From assembly GCF_004565475.1 (NCBI RefSeq), contig NZ_SRHX01000003.1:62001-126000 (forward strand): DNA of 64,000 bases, written 5' to 3'. Numbering within the stretch: the stretch's first letter is position 1; the number at the start of each line of letters is the position of its first letter. The position numbers and the translations under genes were made by a program. The notes beneath the pieces were generated by a model. The model was not told the DNA's origin. It did no database searches and worked only from the letters and a program-made list of their open reading frames with translations. The DNA comes from Lonepinella koalarum (lineage in GTDB: Bacteria > Pseudomonadota > Gammaproteobacteria > Enterobacterales > Pasteurellaceae). Positions 27,357-35,991 of this stretch are shown one piece after another.

Positions 27357-28010
27357 ATGTCTGAAAGTTCGTCTAAAAATTCAAATTGTATTATTATTGC
27401 CATTGCCGGCGCATCTGCATCAGGCAAAAGTCTTATTGCTTCTACCGTTCACAAAGAACTTTGTGAAGAATTGGGATGTGAAGATATTGGTATTATTGCC
27501 GAAGATAGTTATTATAAAGATCAAAGTCATTTGGATTTTGAAACCCGTATAAAAACCAATTATGATCACCCAAATTCTATGGATAGAGAATTATTAGTCA
27601 GTCATTTAAAAGCCTTAAAATCAGGTCAATCGGTAGATATTCCTGTTTATAGCTATGTGGAACATACTCGTACTAAAGAAGTGACCCATTTTACCCCGAA
27701 AAAAATCGTGATTTTAGAGGGGATTTTATTGCTTACCGATGAAAATGTGCGTAACGAATTGTCCATGTCGGTGTTTATTGATACGCCGTTAGATATTTGT
27801 TTTATTCGCCGTTTACAGCGTGATATGGTGGAACGTGGGCGTTCCATGGAATCGGTGATTGCACAATATCGTGCCACGGTGCGACCAATGTTTTTACAAT
27901 TTATTGAGCCATCTAAGCAATATGCAGATGTCGTAATTCCACGTGGTGGAAAAAATCGTATAGCGATTAATATGTTAAAAGCTCAAATTTTGAATTTATT
28001 AGGTAAATAG
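27357..28010 (+). CDS. udk: Uridine/cytidine kinase
   Basis: Pyrimidine salvage kinase converting uridine or cytidine to the monophosphate. ATG 27357 gives 217 residues (E. coli 213); the open frame upstream begins with a TTG and is not needed. The P-loop GASASGKS is at residues 18-25. [24 protein letters not shown] and [14 protein letters not shown] (lid) match the family. It leads udk-dcd-asmA, an order also known from enterics. Confidence 0.96.
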   Translation: MSESSSKNSNCIIIAIAGASASGKSLIASTVHKELCEELGCEDIGIIAEDSYYKDQSHLDFETRIKTNYDHPNSMDRELLVSHLKALKSGQSVDIPVYSYVEHTRTKEVTHFTPKKIVILEGILLLTDENVRNELSMSVFIDTPLDICFIRRLQRDMVERGRSMESVIAQYRATVRPMFLQFIEPSKQYADVVIPRGGKNRIAINMLKAQILNLLGK

Positions 28011-28021
28011 AGGCGAGCAAG

Positions 28022-28606
28022 ATGAGATTGTGTGATACGGATATTGAAAAATATTTAGATCAAGGCATTATTTCCTTAACGCCACGGCCTGATAATAGCA
28101 AAATCAATGGTGCCACTATTGATGTGCGATTAGGCAATTCGTTTCGAGTGTTTCGTGAACACAGTGCCCCTTTTATTGATGTTAGTGGTCCAAAAGAAGA
28201 AGTGGCGGCACAGCTAGACTTGGTGATGAGTGATGAAATTATTATCGCTGATGGTGAAGCCTTTTATTTGCATCCCGGTGTGCTTGCGTTAGCCACGACT
28301 TTAGAGAGTGTGAAATTGCCTGCTAATGTGATTGGCTGGCTTGATGGGCGTTCTTCTTTGGCGCGTTTAGGTTTAATGGTACATGTCACTGCTCACCGTA
28401 TCGATCCCGGTTGGGAAGGCAAAATTGTGTTGGAATTTTATAATTCGGGCAAATTGCCGTTAGCATTACGTCCGAATATGATTATCGGGGCATTGAGTTT
28501 TGAAATTTTGAGTGGCAATGCGGCGCGTCCTTACACTAGCCGTGAAGATGCTAAATATAAACACCAACAAAGTGCGGTAGCGAGCCGAATTAATCAGGAT
28601 AAATAA
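28022..28606 (+). CDS. dcd: dCTP deaminase
   Basis: Trimeric enzyme making dUTP from dCTP on the way to dTTP. The 194 residues match E. coli Dcd (193). Visible family blocks are [31 protein letters not shown], the catalytic [14 protein letters not shown] and [20 protein letters not shown]. It begins 11 bases after udk with AGGCGAGCAAG before the ATG and ends one base before the AsmA-like gene. An uptake core is near its 3' end (28570). Confidence 0.97.
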   Translation: MRLCDTDIEKYLDQGIISLTPRPDNSKINGATIDVRLGNSFRVFREHSAPFIDVSGPKEEVAAQLDLVMSDEIIIADGEAFYLHPGVLALATTLESVKLPANVIGWLDGRSSLARLGLMVHVTAHRIDPGWEGKIVLEFYNSGKLPLALRPNMIIGALSFEILSGNAARPYTSREDAKYKHQQSAVASRINQDK

Positions 28607-28607
28607 C

Positions 28608-29930
28608 ATGCTTAAAAAAATAAGTGCGGTGCTTTTATTGTTAATTTTAGTTTTTTCTGTTTTTGTTTATATCCAAAAAGGAAAAATGGAGCAGAAATTA
28701 ACCGCACTTTTGTCAGAAAATGCTGTTCAGGTTGATAAAATAGATATTGATTTTTTGCCTAGGATTTCAGTTAAATTCATTAATGTTGATTATGTATCCG
28801 ATGAGAATCAGCAACTTCAAGCACAGTCTTTACAAGCTGAATTAAGTTTTTGGGGATTGTTAACCGGTGATATTGGTTTGCAATCTTTTGTGATGCAGCA
28901 AGGAAAGATTTTTTATTCAAACTCCCTATCCCCTGATATGAAAGATATTCATTTTCTGTTAACACCGAAATCTACGTTGTCTGTTCAGGATCTATTGGAT
29001 TGGTTAAAATCTTTTAATGCCGGCAATATGAGATTGCCTACTTCCGAGTTAACTTTTTCCGCTAAAACGGCACAGAATGATCAAATTGAATTGAAAACGA
29101 TCCTTGCCATCAATTTTAATGGAGTTCAATTTTCTCATTTAGATGGTGAGGTTCTATTACAGAATAAACGTTTATTTAATCAAAATAAATTTATCTTACA
29201 CGCAGAGCAAGGTTTTGTAACCTTTATGCCAAATAATTATGCCATTACATTGATTCACCCTTTGTTTAATCAAGTTAAATTAAATTCCATTGAAATTACG
29301 TTAGAGACTAAAAATGCGTTATCCATTTCAATACAACTTTCTCATGTCGCCAATAATGGTTCATTATCGGTAAAGCTGAACGAGCAACAAAATCAATATA
29401 TTTGGCAGCTAAATGGTAAGCAGTTACCCTTAGAAGATTGGCTAAAAGCCTTTAATATTGCAGCGTTAGTAACAGGTAGGGCAGATGCACAAATACGTTT
29501 GTTATCTAAAGAAATAATGCCTACCAGTGGGGAATTTTATTTTGATGTGATGAATGGCAAAATAAAAGGCTTAAATGTACTGGCATTAATCAGCCGGTAT
29601 GCGCCCATTAATTTTGATGAAAGCACTAAAAATATCGATACATCCTTTGATTTTGCTCAGACTAAATTTCAATGGCAACCGGATGTTATTCAAGTCGATC
29701 AAGCTAAAGTACAACATAAATATTTTATCTTGCAAAGTCAAGGTGTCGTGGATTTGCTCCAAGGGCGTTGTGATTTTCAAGCGAATATTGCGCTAAATGA
29801 GCAGCGTTATCAATCCTTAGCCTTACCTGTGCGATTCTTTGGCAGTTGTCAATCACCAGAATATAAAGTGGAAATCAACCGCAGTTTTCGGGATCAGTTA
29901 AAAAATTTTATTAAAGAGAAATTAAAATAA
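28608..29930 (+). CDS. asmA: AsmA family envelope protein (short form)
   Basis: AsmA-like proteins are anchored in the inner membrane and reach into the periplasm; relatives carry phospholipids to the outer membrane. The 440 residues are clearly shorter than E. coli AsmA (617). One N-terminal membrane helix (KISAVLLLLILVFSVFVYIQ) is followed by beta-rich AsmA sequence (ISVKFINVDY, LQAELSFWGLLTGDIGLQSFVMQQGKIFY), and the C-terminal part shows MNGKIKGLNVLALISRYAP and a late DFQANIALNEQRYQ. Position after dcd supports the assignment. Two uptake cores in opposite orientation lie within 90 bp (28622, 28701). Confidence 0.82.
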   Translation: MLKKISAVLLLLILVFSVFVYIQKGKMEQKLTALLSENAVQVDKIDIDFLPRISVKFINVDYVSDENQQLQAQSLQAELSFWGLLTGDIGLQSFVMQQGKIFYSNSLSPDMKDIHFLLTPKSTLSVQDLLDWLKSFNAGNMRLPTSELTFSAKTAQNDQIELKTILAINFNGVQFSHLDGEVLLQNKRLFNQNKFILHAEQGFVTFMPNNYAITLIHPLFNQVKLNSIEITLETKNALSISIQLSHVANNGSLSVKLNEQQNQYIWQLNGKQLPLEDWLKAFNIAALVTGRADAQIRLLSKEIMPTSGEFYFDVMNGKIKGLNVLALISRYAPINFDESTKNIDTSFDFAQTKFQWQPDVIQVDQAKVQHKYFILQSQGVVDLLQGRCDFQANIALNEQRYQSLALPVRFFGSCQSPEYKVEINRSFRDQLKNFIKEKLK

Positions 29931-31105
29931 TGTTAGAGGCGAAAAAAATAGACCGCATAGGTTATTTTCGTGTGGTGGCAATGGCATTTGCTGCTTTTGT
30001 GTTTAATACTACCGAATTTGTGCCAGTCGCATTGTTATCGGACATTGCCAGCAGTTTTACCATGGACGTGGCAAAAACGGGGTTGATGATTACAGTTTAT
30101 GCATGGATTGTGTCCTTGGCATCTCTGCCATTAATGTTGGCAACCGCGAAATTAGAACGTCGTAGTTTATTGCTTAAAGTCTTTATCTTATTTGTGGCAA
30201 GCCATCTGTTATCGGTGTTGGCGTGGAATTATTGGGTGCTGTTATTGGCACGTATGGGGATTGCCTTTGCGCATGCAATTTTCTGGTCCATTTCGGTGGC
30301 GATGGCAATGCGAGTTGCACCAAAAGGCAAGCAAACCCAAGCCTTAGGCATGATCGCCATGGGATCTGCCATGGCAATGGTGTTAGGTTTACCGATCGGG
30401 CGAATTATTGGTCAATGGTTAGGCTGGCGAGCGACGTTCGCGGTACTTGGTGTGGTAGCGTTTACGATCATGTTAATTCTGGCAAATTTATTACCACGTT
30501 TACCGAGTCGCAATGCTGGTTCATTATCAAGTTTACCCTTATTGGCAAAACGCCCATTGTTAATCGCTACCTATATTGTGGTGATGTTGATTGTCACCGC
30601 ACATTTTACTGCTTATAGTTATATTGAGCCTTTTGTGATTAATATTAGCCAGTTAAGTGAAAATATTGCGACGGCTATTTTGTTGGTTTTCGGTGTGGCA
30701 GGATTGGTCGCCAGTTTGTTATTTAGCCGACTTTATCGTTTTTTCCCAATAGGATTTATTATCACAGCATTGATCATTGTCATCTCCTCATTGTTTGCTT
30801 TTTATATAGTAAGCGACTACGTTACGCTATTATTTATTCAAGTTTTTATTTGGGGAATTGGTATTTCAGCCGTGAGTTTAGGCCTTCAAATGCGAGTGTT
30901 AAATTTCGCCCCTGATGCTACCGATGTCGCCACTGCGATTTTCTCAGGCATTTACAATATCGGGATTGGTGCCGGGGCGTTAGTGGGTAATCAAGTAATG
31001 CAACATTGGGGCTTAGCGAATATTGGGTTTGTGGGTACGGCTGTTGGTGGCGTAGCAGTGTTGATTTTTGTGTTGAGTTGGTTGAAATATCGAGCAATAA
31101 ATTGA
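29930..31105 (+). CDS. sotB: Sugar efflux MFS transporter (SotB/YdeA type)
   Basis: Inner-membrane exporter of the major facilitator superfamily; SotB relatives pump out arabinose, lactose and IPTG-like sugars. The 391 residues contain about 12 helices. FNTTEFVPVALLSDIASSF at the start is the SotB/AraJ-type signature, with FAHAIFWSISVAMAMRVAP and GLPIGRIIGQWLGWRATFAVLG following. Its ATG overlaps the last base of the AsmA stop (TAATG), so translation is coupled. An inverted uptake-sequence terminator closes the unit. Confidence 0.85.
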   Translation: MLEAKKIDRIGYFRVVAMAFAAFVFNTTEFVPVALLSDIASSFTMDVAKTGLMITVYAWIVSLASLPLMLATAKLERRSLLLKVFILFVASHLLSVLAWNYWVLLLARMGIAFAHAIFWSISVAMAMRVAPKGKQTQALGMIAMGSAMAMVLGLPIGRIIGQWLGWRATFAVLGVVAFTIMLILANLLPRLPSRNAGSLSSLPLLAKRPLLIATYIVVMLIVTAHFTAYSYIEPFVINISQLSENIATAILLVFGVAGLVASLLFSRLYRFFPIGFIITALIIVISSLFAFYIVSDYVTLLFIQVFIWGIGISAVSLGLQMRVLNFAPDATDVATAIFSGIYNIGIGAGALVGNQVMQHWGLANIGFVGTAVGGVAVLIFVLSWLKYRAIN

Positions 31106-31111
31106 TGAAAA

Positions 31112-31160
31112 AAACGCACTTTTTAAATTGCCGTTCAATTTAGTTTAAAAAGTGCGGTTA
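31112..31160 (+). terminator. Terminator built from inverted uptake sequences
   Basis: An imperfect USS in one direction (ACGCACTTTTTAAA) pairs with TTTAAAAAGTGCGGT (31144-31158) over a 16-base loop. Paired uptake sequences used as terminators are common in Pasteurellaceae. It serves sotB and the convergent MFS gene. Confidence 0.8.
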
Positions 31161-31181
31161 AAAAACAGATGTTTCTTCCCC

Positions 31182-32423
31182 CTAATTAGCAATATATTTC
31201 CTATACGCCAACCACCAAACAAAACCCGCAAAGCCCACTGCCACCCAATAAATGCCTTGATAATCAATCAGATTGATTAAGCGGAGTGCCACGAAGCCGC
31301 CGATGTAGCCGCCGAAGGTGATCACGGAAAATTGTAGGGAGCTGTCCAATGTGGGGAATTGGGCTTTGTCCATGAGAATGGCGAGTAACACGGGGAGAAG
31401 CACGCTGTAGCTCATGCCGAGTAATACGATAAAACAGGCGATGGCAATGCTTGGGAAATGGAGATATTCGCCCACAAGGAAAATGCTGATGACCGCGATT
31501 TGGATAAATAAAATGCTTTGCACTAAAATATTGCGTGAATATTTTTTCAGCAACGGAATGCTTAAAGGGGCGGCGATAATGCTGGCGATGGGCGAGATGA
31601 CGGCGAGTAAAAAGCCGATTTGTTGCGGTTGCCAACCGAGCGTGTTGAGTTTGGGGATAAAGGTGCTGGCGAGCAAAGAGTATGGCACGCAGGAAATAAA
31701 CAAAATAATCAGCCAAATCCAGCCTGTGTTGGGGGCTTGCCAAAAGCTGATTAGGCGTTTGAAGAAAAAGCCAAGGCTATATTGATTGGTTTGCAGGCTT
31801 GCTGGCGGTTCACGGTAAGCCAAAATTTGCAGGCACAAAGCGAAACTGAGCAAGCCCATGATCAATGTGGTGGTGTGCCAGCCGTAATGTTGATACACCC
31901 AAAGCATTAAGCCGCCGCCGAGCATGCGTCCTAGTCTTGCTCCCACAATGTGAAACATGCCGCCGTAACCCCGTTCTTTGCTCGGTAATAATACGCAAGT
32001 TAAGCCAAGGGCAGCACAACCAAACAGCACGCTCATGAGACTTAATACGCCGCAAATGAGCAATAAAACGGCAAAATCTTGTACGGGATTGATAAAATAT
32101 AACGCCACAAAACAGGCAAATAACAGATGAATGGATAACGCCAGCCAGCTTTTAAATTTGCCGAAACGGGGGAGATAAAAGCGTTCTAAAATGGGCGTGA
32201 GTAAGGCACTGATGGTTTCAAAGGAGGCTAATAAATACACCCAGCTAATGAGTTCCAGATCCACTTGTTGATCTTTTAAAATGGTGATCAGGCTGATTAA
32301 ATAAAAACTCACCACCACAAATTTAAAGGTGGCAGTGGTGAATAATAATGCCCAGTCTTGTTTGCGAAGTGGGGCTTGGGTTGGCGTTGTTTCTGTCATG
32401 GTTTCTGTCATAGTTTCTGTCAT
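31182..32423 (-). CDS. MFS transporter of a siderophore-uptake operon (YbtX/RhtX-like)
   Basis: Inner-membrane MFS protein, 413 residues, about 12 helices starting at WALLFTTATFKFVVVSFYLISL. The chosen ATG (32423) overlaps the stop of the upstream ABC gene as ATGA; a longer frame would start inside that gene. The N terminus is a coding 12-bp tandem repeat, MTETMTETMTETTP, in which each unit has its own ATG. The operon mates (receptor plus two YbtPQ-like ABC proteins) parallel the yersiniabactin import set, whose MFS member is YbtX. Its own cargo is unproven. Base composition is richer in GC than the core genes. Confidence 0.78.
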   Translation of the reverse strand: MTETMTETMTETTPTQAPLRKQDWALLFTTATFKFVVVSFYLISLITILKDQQVDLELISWVYLLASFETISALLTPILERFYLPRFGKFKSWLALSIHLLFACFVALYFINPVQDFAVLLLICGVLSLMSVLFGCAALGLTCVLLPSKERGYGGMFHIVGARLGRMLGGGLMLWVYQHYGWHTTTLIMGLLSFALCLQILAYREPPASLQTNQYSLGFFFKRLISFWQAPNTGWIWLIILFISCVPYSLLASTFIPKLNTLGWQPQQIGFLLAVISPIASIIAAPLSIPLLKKYSRNILVQSILFIQIAVISIFLVGEYLHFPSIAIACFIVLLGMSYSVLLPVLLAILMDKAQFPTLDSSLQFSVITFGGYIGGFVALRLINLIDYQGIYWVAVGFAGFVWWLAYRKYIAN

Positions 32424-32424
32424 A
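32389..32424. repeat. 12-bp tandem repeat, three units, at the MFS gene start
   Basis: Three near-identical units of GTTTCTGTCAT plus A or G (minus-strand ATGACAGAAAC plus T or C) encode MTET repeats. The unit length is a multiple of three, so changes in copy number would not shift the frame but would change the number of start codons. Confidence 0.8.
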
Positions 32425-34189
32425 GCCGTTCTCGCTTTTGCCAAAAACGGGCGTAAATGCCTTGTTTGGCGAGTAATTGTGGGTGTGTGCCCTGTTCGGC
32501 GATATAGCCTTTATCCAGCACATAAATCTGATTTGCCGCCACAATGGTGGATAAACGGTGGGCGATAATCAAAATGGTTTTATCTTTCACCAAGGCATTT
32601 AACGCCTGTTGCACGGCGAGTTCGTTGTAGGTGTCCAATGCTGCGGTGGGTTCGTCTAACAGCAAAATCGGGGCATCTTTTAAAATGGCTCGGGCAATGG
32701 CAAGGCGTTGTTTCTCGCCCCCTGAAAAATTCGTGCCAATATCGCTCACTTGTGTGGCATAGCCCTGTGGCAGTTGCGAAATAAAGTCATGACATTGTGC
32801 CAGTTTCGCCGCTTCAATTACGGCTTTATCATCGGCATCGGGTTTTGCCATGCGGATATTGTTTAAAACGCTGTCTTGGAACAAATACACATCTTGAAAC
32901 ACCACGGAAATCAAGCTCATTAACTGGCTTTGGCTCATGTGGCGAATGTCCACGCCACCAATGGTAATCCGCCCTTGTTCGGGGTCGCCATGGCGGAGCA
33001 GTAATTTTAACAGCGTGCTTTTGCCACAGCCGCTACTGCCTACAAAGGCGGTGAGCGTTTTTTCGGGCAAACAAAAATCTATTTGATTTAACACCGCAGT
33101 TTTTTGCTGTGGATAGGTGAAATGGACGTTTTCATAGCAAATATCATAGCTGGTCGGCAAGGTTTCTGCCTGTTTTTGGCTCAGTTCAGGCAATGCCATT
33201 AAAGCCGCTAGTTTTTCGCTGCTTATCATAAACATTTCCAGCAGCGATGCCATTTGCACAAAGAAATTTAACACGTCCGATACACGGGCAATTAAAATCA
33301 TGATTGTGGCGAGCATTAGCCAATGGCTACTGCCTGTGATTACCCAAATTGAGCCTAACAGCAAAATCACTAACAAGGCAAATTGCACGCTGGAGGTAAT
33401 AATCAAATTGGGGATTTCGCCTTTTTTCGTGCCAATTTGTTGAATTTTCGCCACATCTTCTGCCACTTGGTTAAATTGATTTTGCTTGCTGGATAATTGT
33501 TGGGTGGATTTCAGCACGGTTAAACCTTGGGTAAATTCCACCGCTTCGGCTTTGAGCCGACTGTTGGCTTCCGCTAAAATGCTGAAACCCCGCCGAAAGG
33601 CTTTCCGCCGCCATAAATAAAGGGGGGCAATTAGTGGCAGTAATAAACAAATGAGTAAGGCAAAACGTCCGCCACCGTCTAAAAAAAGGAGAGCCAGCAC
33701 TGCCCCTAAAGGAATACAAAGGGCATGCACAATAATATTCATCAAGGTAAAGGCGAACCCTGCCGCTTCGTTGATACTTTGCACTAATACCGCATTAATT
33801 TCCCCCGACCGCAAACCGCTTAACAGCACCAACGGCACACGGCGAAGTTTTTCGCCCAATTCCGTGCGTAATTGATGAATGGCGAGATTAGAATAACCTT
33901 TGGTATCATAGGTTTCCGCTTGCATGCGTAACAAAATGGCAATCAGCAACAACACAATAATTTTGCCTAACGCCCAATATGCGTCCGTTGAGCCTGTTTC
34001 TAGGCTGATAAAAAACGGGTACAACAGGGCAATGCTGATGCCAAATAACAGGGCAGAGATTGCGGCTAAACCTAAACGCACCAACAATTTTCCTTTTTGA
34101 TCGCCCGCACTATTGAGCAAATGGGCGTAAGAACGCAGCAGGTTTTGGCTGTGAAAGGTGGCGGGGTTGATATATTGGTCTAATTTCAT
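32420..34189 (-). CDS. Siderophore-type ABC permease-ATPase fusion 2 (YbtQ-like)
   Basis: Half-transporter of 589 residues: about six membrane helices (to residue ~310) fused to an ATPase with Walker A GSSGCGKS, Q-loop VFQDVYLFQD, signature NFSGGEKQRLAIARAIL and Walker B PILLLDEPTAALD. The ATG at 34189 is chosen because it forms an ATGA overlap with the preceding ABC gene; the longer frame (605 residues) starts inside that gene. With its partner it probably makes an inward-working heterodimer that imports an iron-siderophore complex, as YbtPQ do despite their exporter fold. No uptake core lies within. Confidence 0.85.
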   Translation of the reverse strand: MKLDQYINPATFHSQNLLRSYAHLLNSAGDQKGKLLVRLGLAAISALLFGISIALLYPFFISLETGSTDAYWALGKIIVLLLIAILLRMQAETYDTKGYSNLAIHQLRTELGEKLRRVPLVLLSGLRSGEINAVLVQSINEAAGFAFTLMNIIVHALCIPLGAVLALLFLDGGGRFALLICLLLPLIAPLYLWRRKAFRRGFSILAEANSRLKAEAVEFTQGLTVLKSTQQLSSKQNQFNQVAEDVAKIQQIGTKKGEIPNLIITSSVQFALLVILLLGSIWVITGSSHWLMLATIMILIARVSDVLNFFVQMASLLEMFMISSEKLAALMALPELSQKQAETLPTSYDICYENVHFTYPQQKTAVLNQIDFCLPEKTLTAFVGSSGCGKSTLLKLLLRHGDPEQGRITIGGVDIRHMSQSQLMSLISVVFQDVYLFQDSVLNNIRMAKPDADDKAVIEAAKLAQCHDFISQLPQGYATQVSDIGTNFSGGEKQRLAIARAILKDAPILLLDEPTAALDTYNELAVQQALNALVKDKTILIIAHRLSTIVAANQIYVLDKGYIAEQGTHPQLLAKQGIYARFWQKRERL

Positions 34190-35940
34190 TTGGCATTCTC
34201 CAAAACCCAATGATTGGCTTGTTGATAGGCTTGCCATAATTGTTGATAAGGCGTGGAATGGGCGAGCAAGTCTGCATGGCTGCCTTGTGCCACCATTTTC
34301 CCTTGTTGCAAATAAATAATCTGATCCGCTTGCACAATATTTGCCAATCGATGTGCCACCATAATCACGGTTTTATTTGCCATTAATTGGCTAAATGCCG
34401 CCATTAATTTGGCTTCATTTTCAATATCCGAATAGGCAGTGGGTTCGTCTAACAACAAAATGGGGCGGTTTTGCAAAAAGGCACGAGCGATAGTCAACCG
34501 CTGTTTTTGCCCGCCTGAAAGCAACTGCCCCCGTTCGCCCACGGGTGTTTGATAGCCTTGTGGCAAAGTGATAATAAAATCATGCAGATAGGCTTGTTTG
34601 GCAGCAGCTATCATATCCTGTTCCGACACATTCTCTACCCCATAACAAATATTTTCTGCGATGGTGCCTGAAAATAAAAAATTGTCTTGAAACACCACGG
34701 AACACAGCGACATTAATTTATCCGGGGCGATGTCTTTGATATTCACGCCACCAATACAGATTTCCCCTTGGGTAATATCCCAAAATCGCAATAATAGACT
34801 TAACAACGTGCTTTTGCCTGAGCCTGATTGTCCAATAATGGCAGTGAAACTGTTTTGTGGCACGGAAAAATCTACGCCATTTAAAACCGCGGTTTTTTTC
34901 TCGACTGTTTTTTCGCTTGCTTTTTCATAAGCAAAACTCACCTGCTTAAAACAAATATCAAATTTTTCAGGCAGTTGCGGCTGTTGGCTGACGGTCAACT
35001 CTGGCATAGCTTCAATTTCATTAATGCGTTCAATGGACGCACGGGCTTTTTCCATTAAATTAAATAAGCCCATATAAGGGTGCATGGTTTCAATTAGCCC
35101 CATGGCTAACACCAAAAAAGCAAATAGGGTAAACGGCGAAATCAGCTCATAGGCAGATAATATTGCCCCCAAACCAAGCAAAAAAATCATCATCGGCATG
35201 GGGGTAAATAAGGTGCGAGCAAGTCTTGTGGAGAGATCCACTTTCACCAACCAATCTCGCATAATTTGGCTGAAATGGCTTAAGGCTTGCTGAAAACGCC
35301 CGTAAGAACTCTCGCCTGCGTCAAAGGTTCGCACCGTTGCCATGCCTTGCACATATTCAATAATGGCACTGTTAATTTTGCCTAACGCCAAGCCATATTC
35401 ACGGCGAAACAGCTGACCCCGTGCCACCATGCGTTTTAACACCCATAAAATCAGCAAACTAAACGCCAACACGGCAGCCGCAAAAGGCAAATTTAACCAA
35501 GCCAACGCCAGCAACACAAAAATCGGCGTACTGTAGGCTTCCGCTTTTAGGGGCGGGGCATCGGCGACAAAAGTATGCAAAGCATGCACATCGTCAATCA
35601 ACACTTTGGATAACGCCCCCGAGCCAATAGTTTGCACATCGCCCAAGGGCAGCTTGCCAATTTTTTGCGATAAACGCTGGCGTAAAATTTGCTCCAAGCG
35701 AAAGGCGGCATAATGGGATTGATCATGAGATTTGATTTTCAGGCTGTAATAAACCACGGTGAAAATCAATAACGCCACTAAATAAACATAAGGAAATTGC
35801 CCTGTTGATACTTGATGAATAATGCCAATCATCAACAACCAAATGGCGACTTTCATGCCTTGGGCGATTACGGCTAATATCATAGATAACCGTAATTGTT
35901 TCGCCACGGGCTGGCAAATTTCCTGATGTTTTATGCTCAT
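34186..35940 (-). CDS. Siderophore-type ABC permease-ATPase fusion 1 (YbtP-like)
   Basis: Partner half-transporter, 584 residues. The membrane part begins with MILAVIAQGMKVAIWLLMIGI and includes SGALSKVLIDDVHALHTFVAD. The ATPase has Walker A GQSGSGKS, VVFQDNFLFSG, signature LLSGGQKQRLTIARAFL, Walker B PILLLDEPTAYSD and switch MVAHRL. The Walker B neighbour reads AYSD rather than the usual SALD. A good ribosome site (GAAAGGAAAG) precedes it. It follows the TonB receptor by 51 bp containing a 12-bp tandem repeat. Confidence 0.87.
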   Translation of the reverse strand: MSIKHQEICQPVAKQLRLSMILAVIAQGMKVAIWLLMIGIIHQVSTGQFPYVYLVALLIFTVVYYSLKIKSHDQSHYAAFRLEQILRQRLSQKIGKLPLGDVQTIGSGALSKVLIDDVHALHTFVADAPPLKAEAYSTPIFVLLALAWLNLPFAAAVLAFSLLILWVLKRMVARGQLFRREYGLALGKINSAIIEYVQGMATVRTFDAGESSYGRFQQALSHFSQIMRDWLVKVDLSTRLARTLFTPMPMMIFLLGLGAILSAYELISPFTLFAFLVLAMGLIETMHPYMGLFNLMEKARASIERINEIEAMPELTVSQQPQLPEKFDICFKQVSFAYEKASEKTVEKKTAVLNGVDFSVPQNSFTAIIGQSGSGKSTLLSLLLRFWDITQGEICIGGVNIKDIAPDKLMSLCSVVFQDNFLFSGTIAENICYGVENVSEQDMIAAAKQAYLHDFIITLPQGYQTPVGERGQLLSGGQKQRLTIARAFLQNRPILLLDEPTAYSDIENEAKLMAAFSQLMANKTVIMVAHRLANIVQADQIIYLQQGKMVAQGSHADLLAHSTPYQQLWQAYQQANHWVLENAK

Positions 35941-35954
35941 GATCTTTCCTTTCT

Positions 35955-35984
35955 TTCGCCTTTTATTTCGCCTTTTATTTCGCC
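35955..35984. repeat. 12-bp tandem repeat between receptor and ABC gene
   Basis: Two full units of TTCGCCTTTTAT plus a half unit lie in the 51-bp spacer. A change in copy number would alter the distance between the two genes. Confidence 0.7.
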
Positions 35985-35991
35985 CTAGCCA

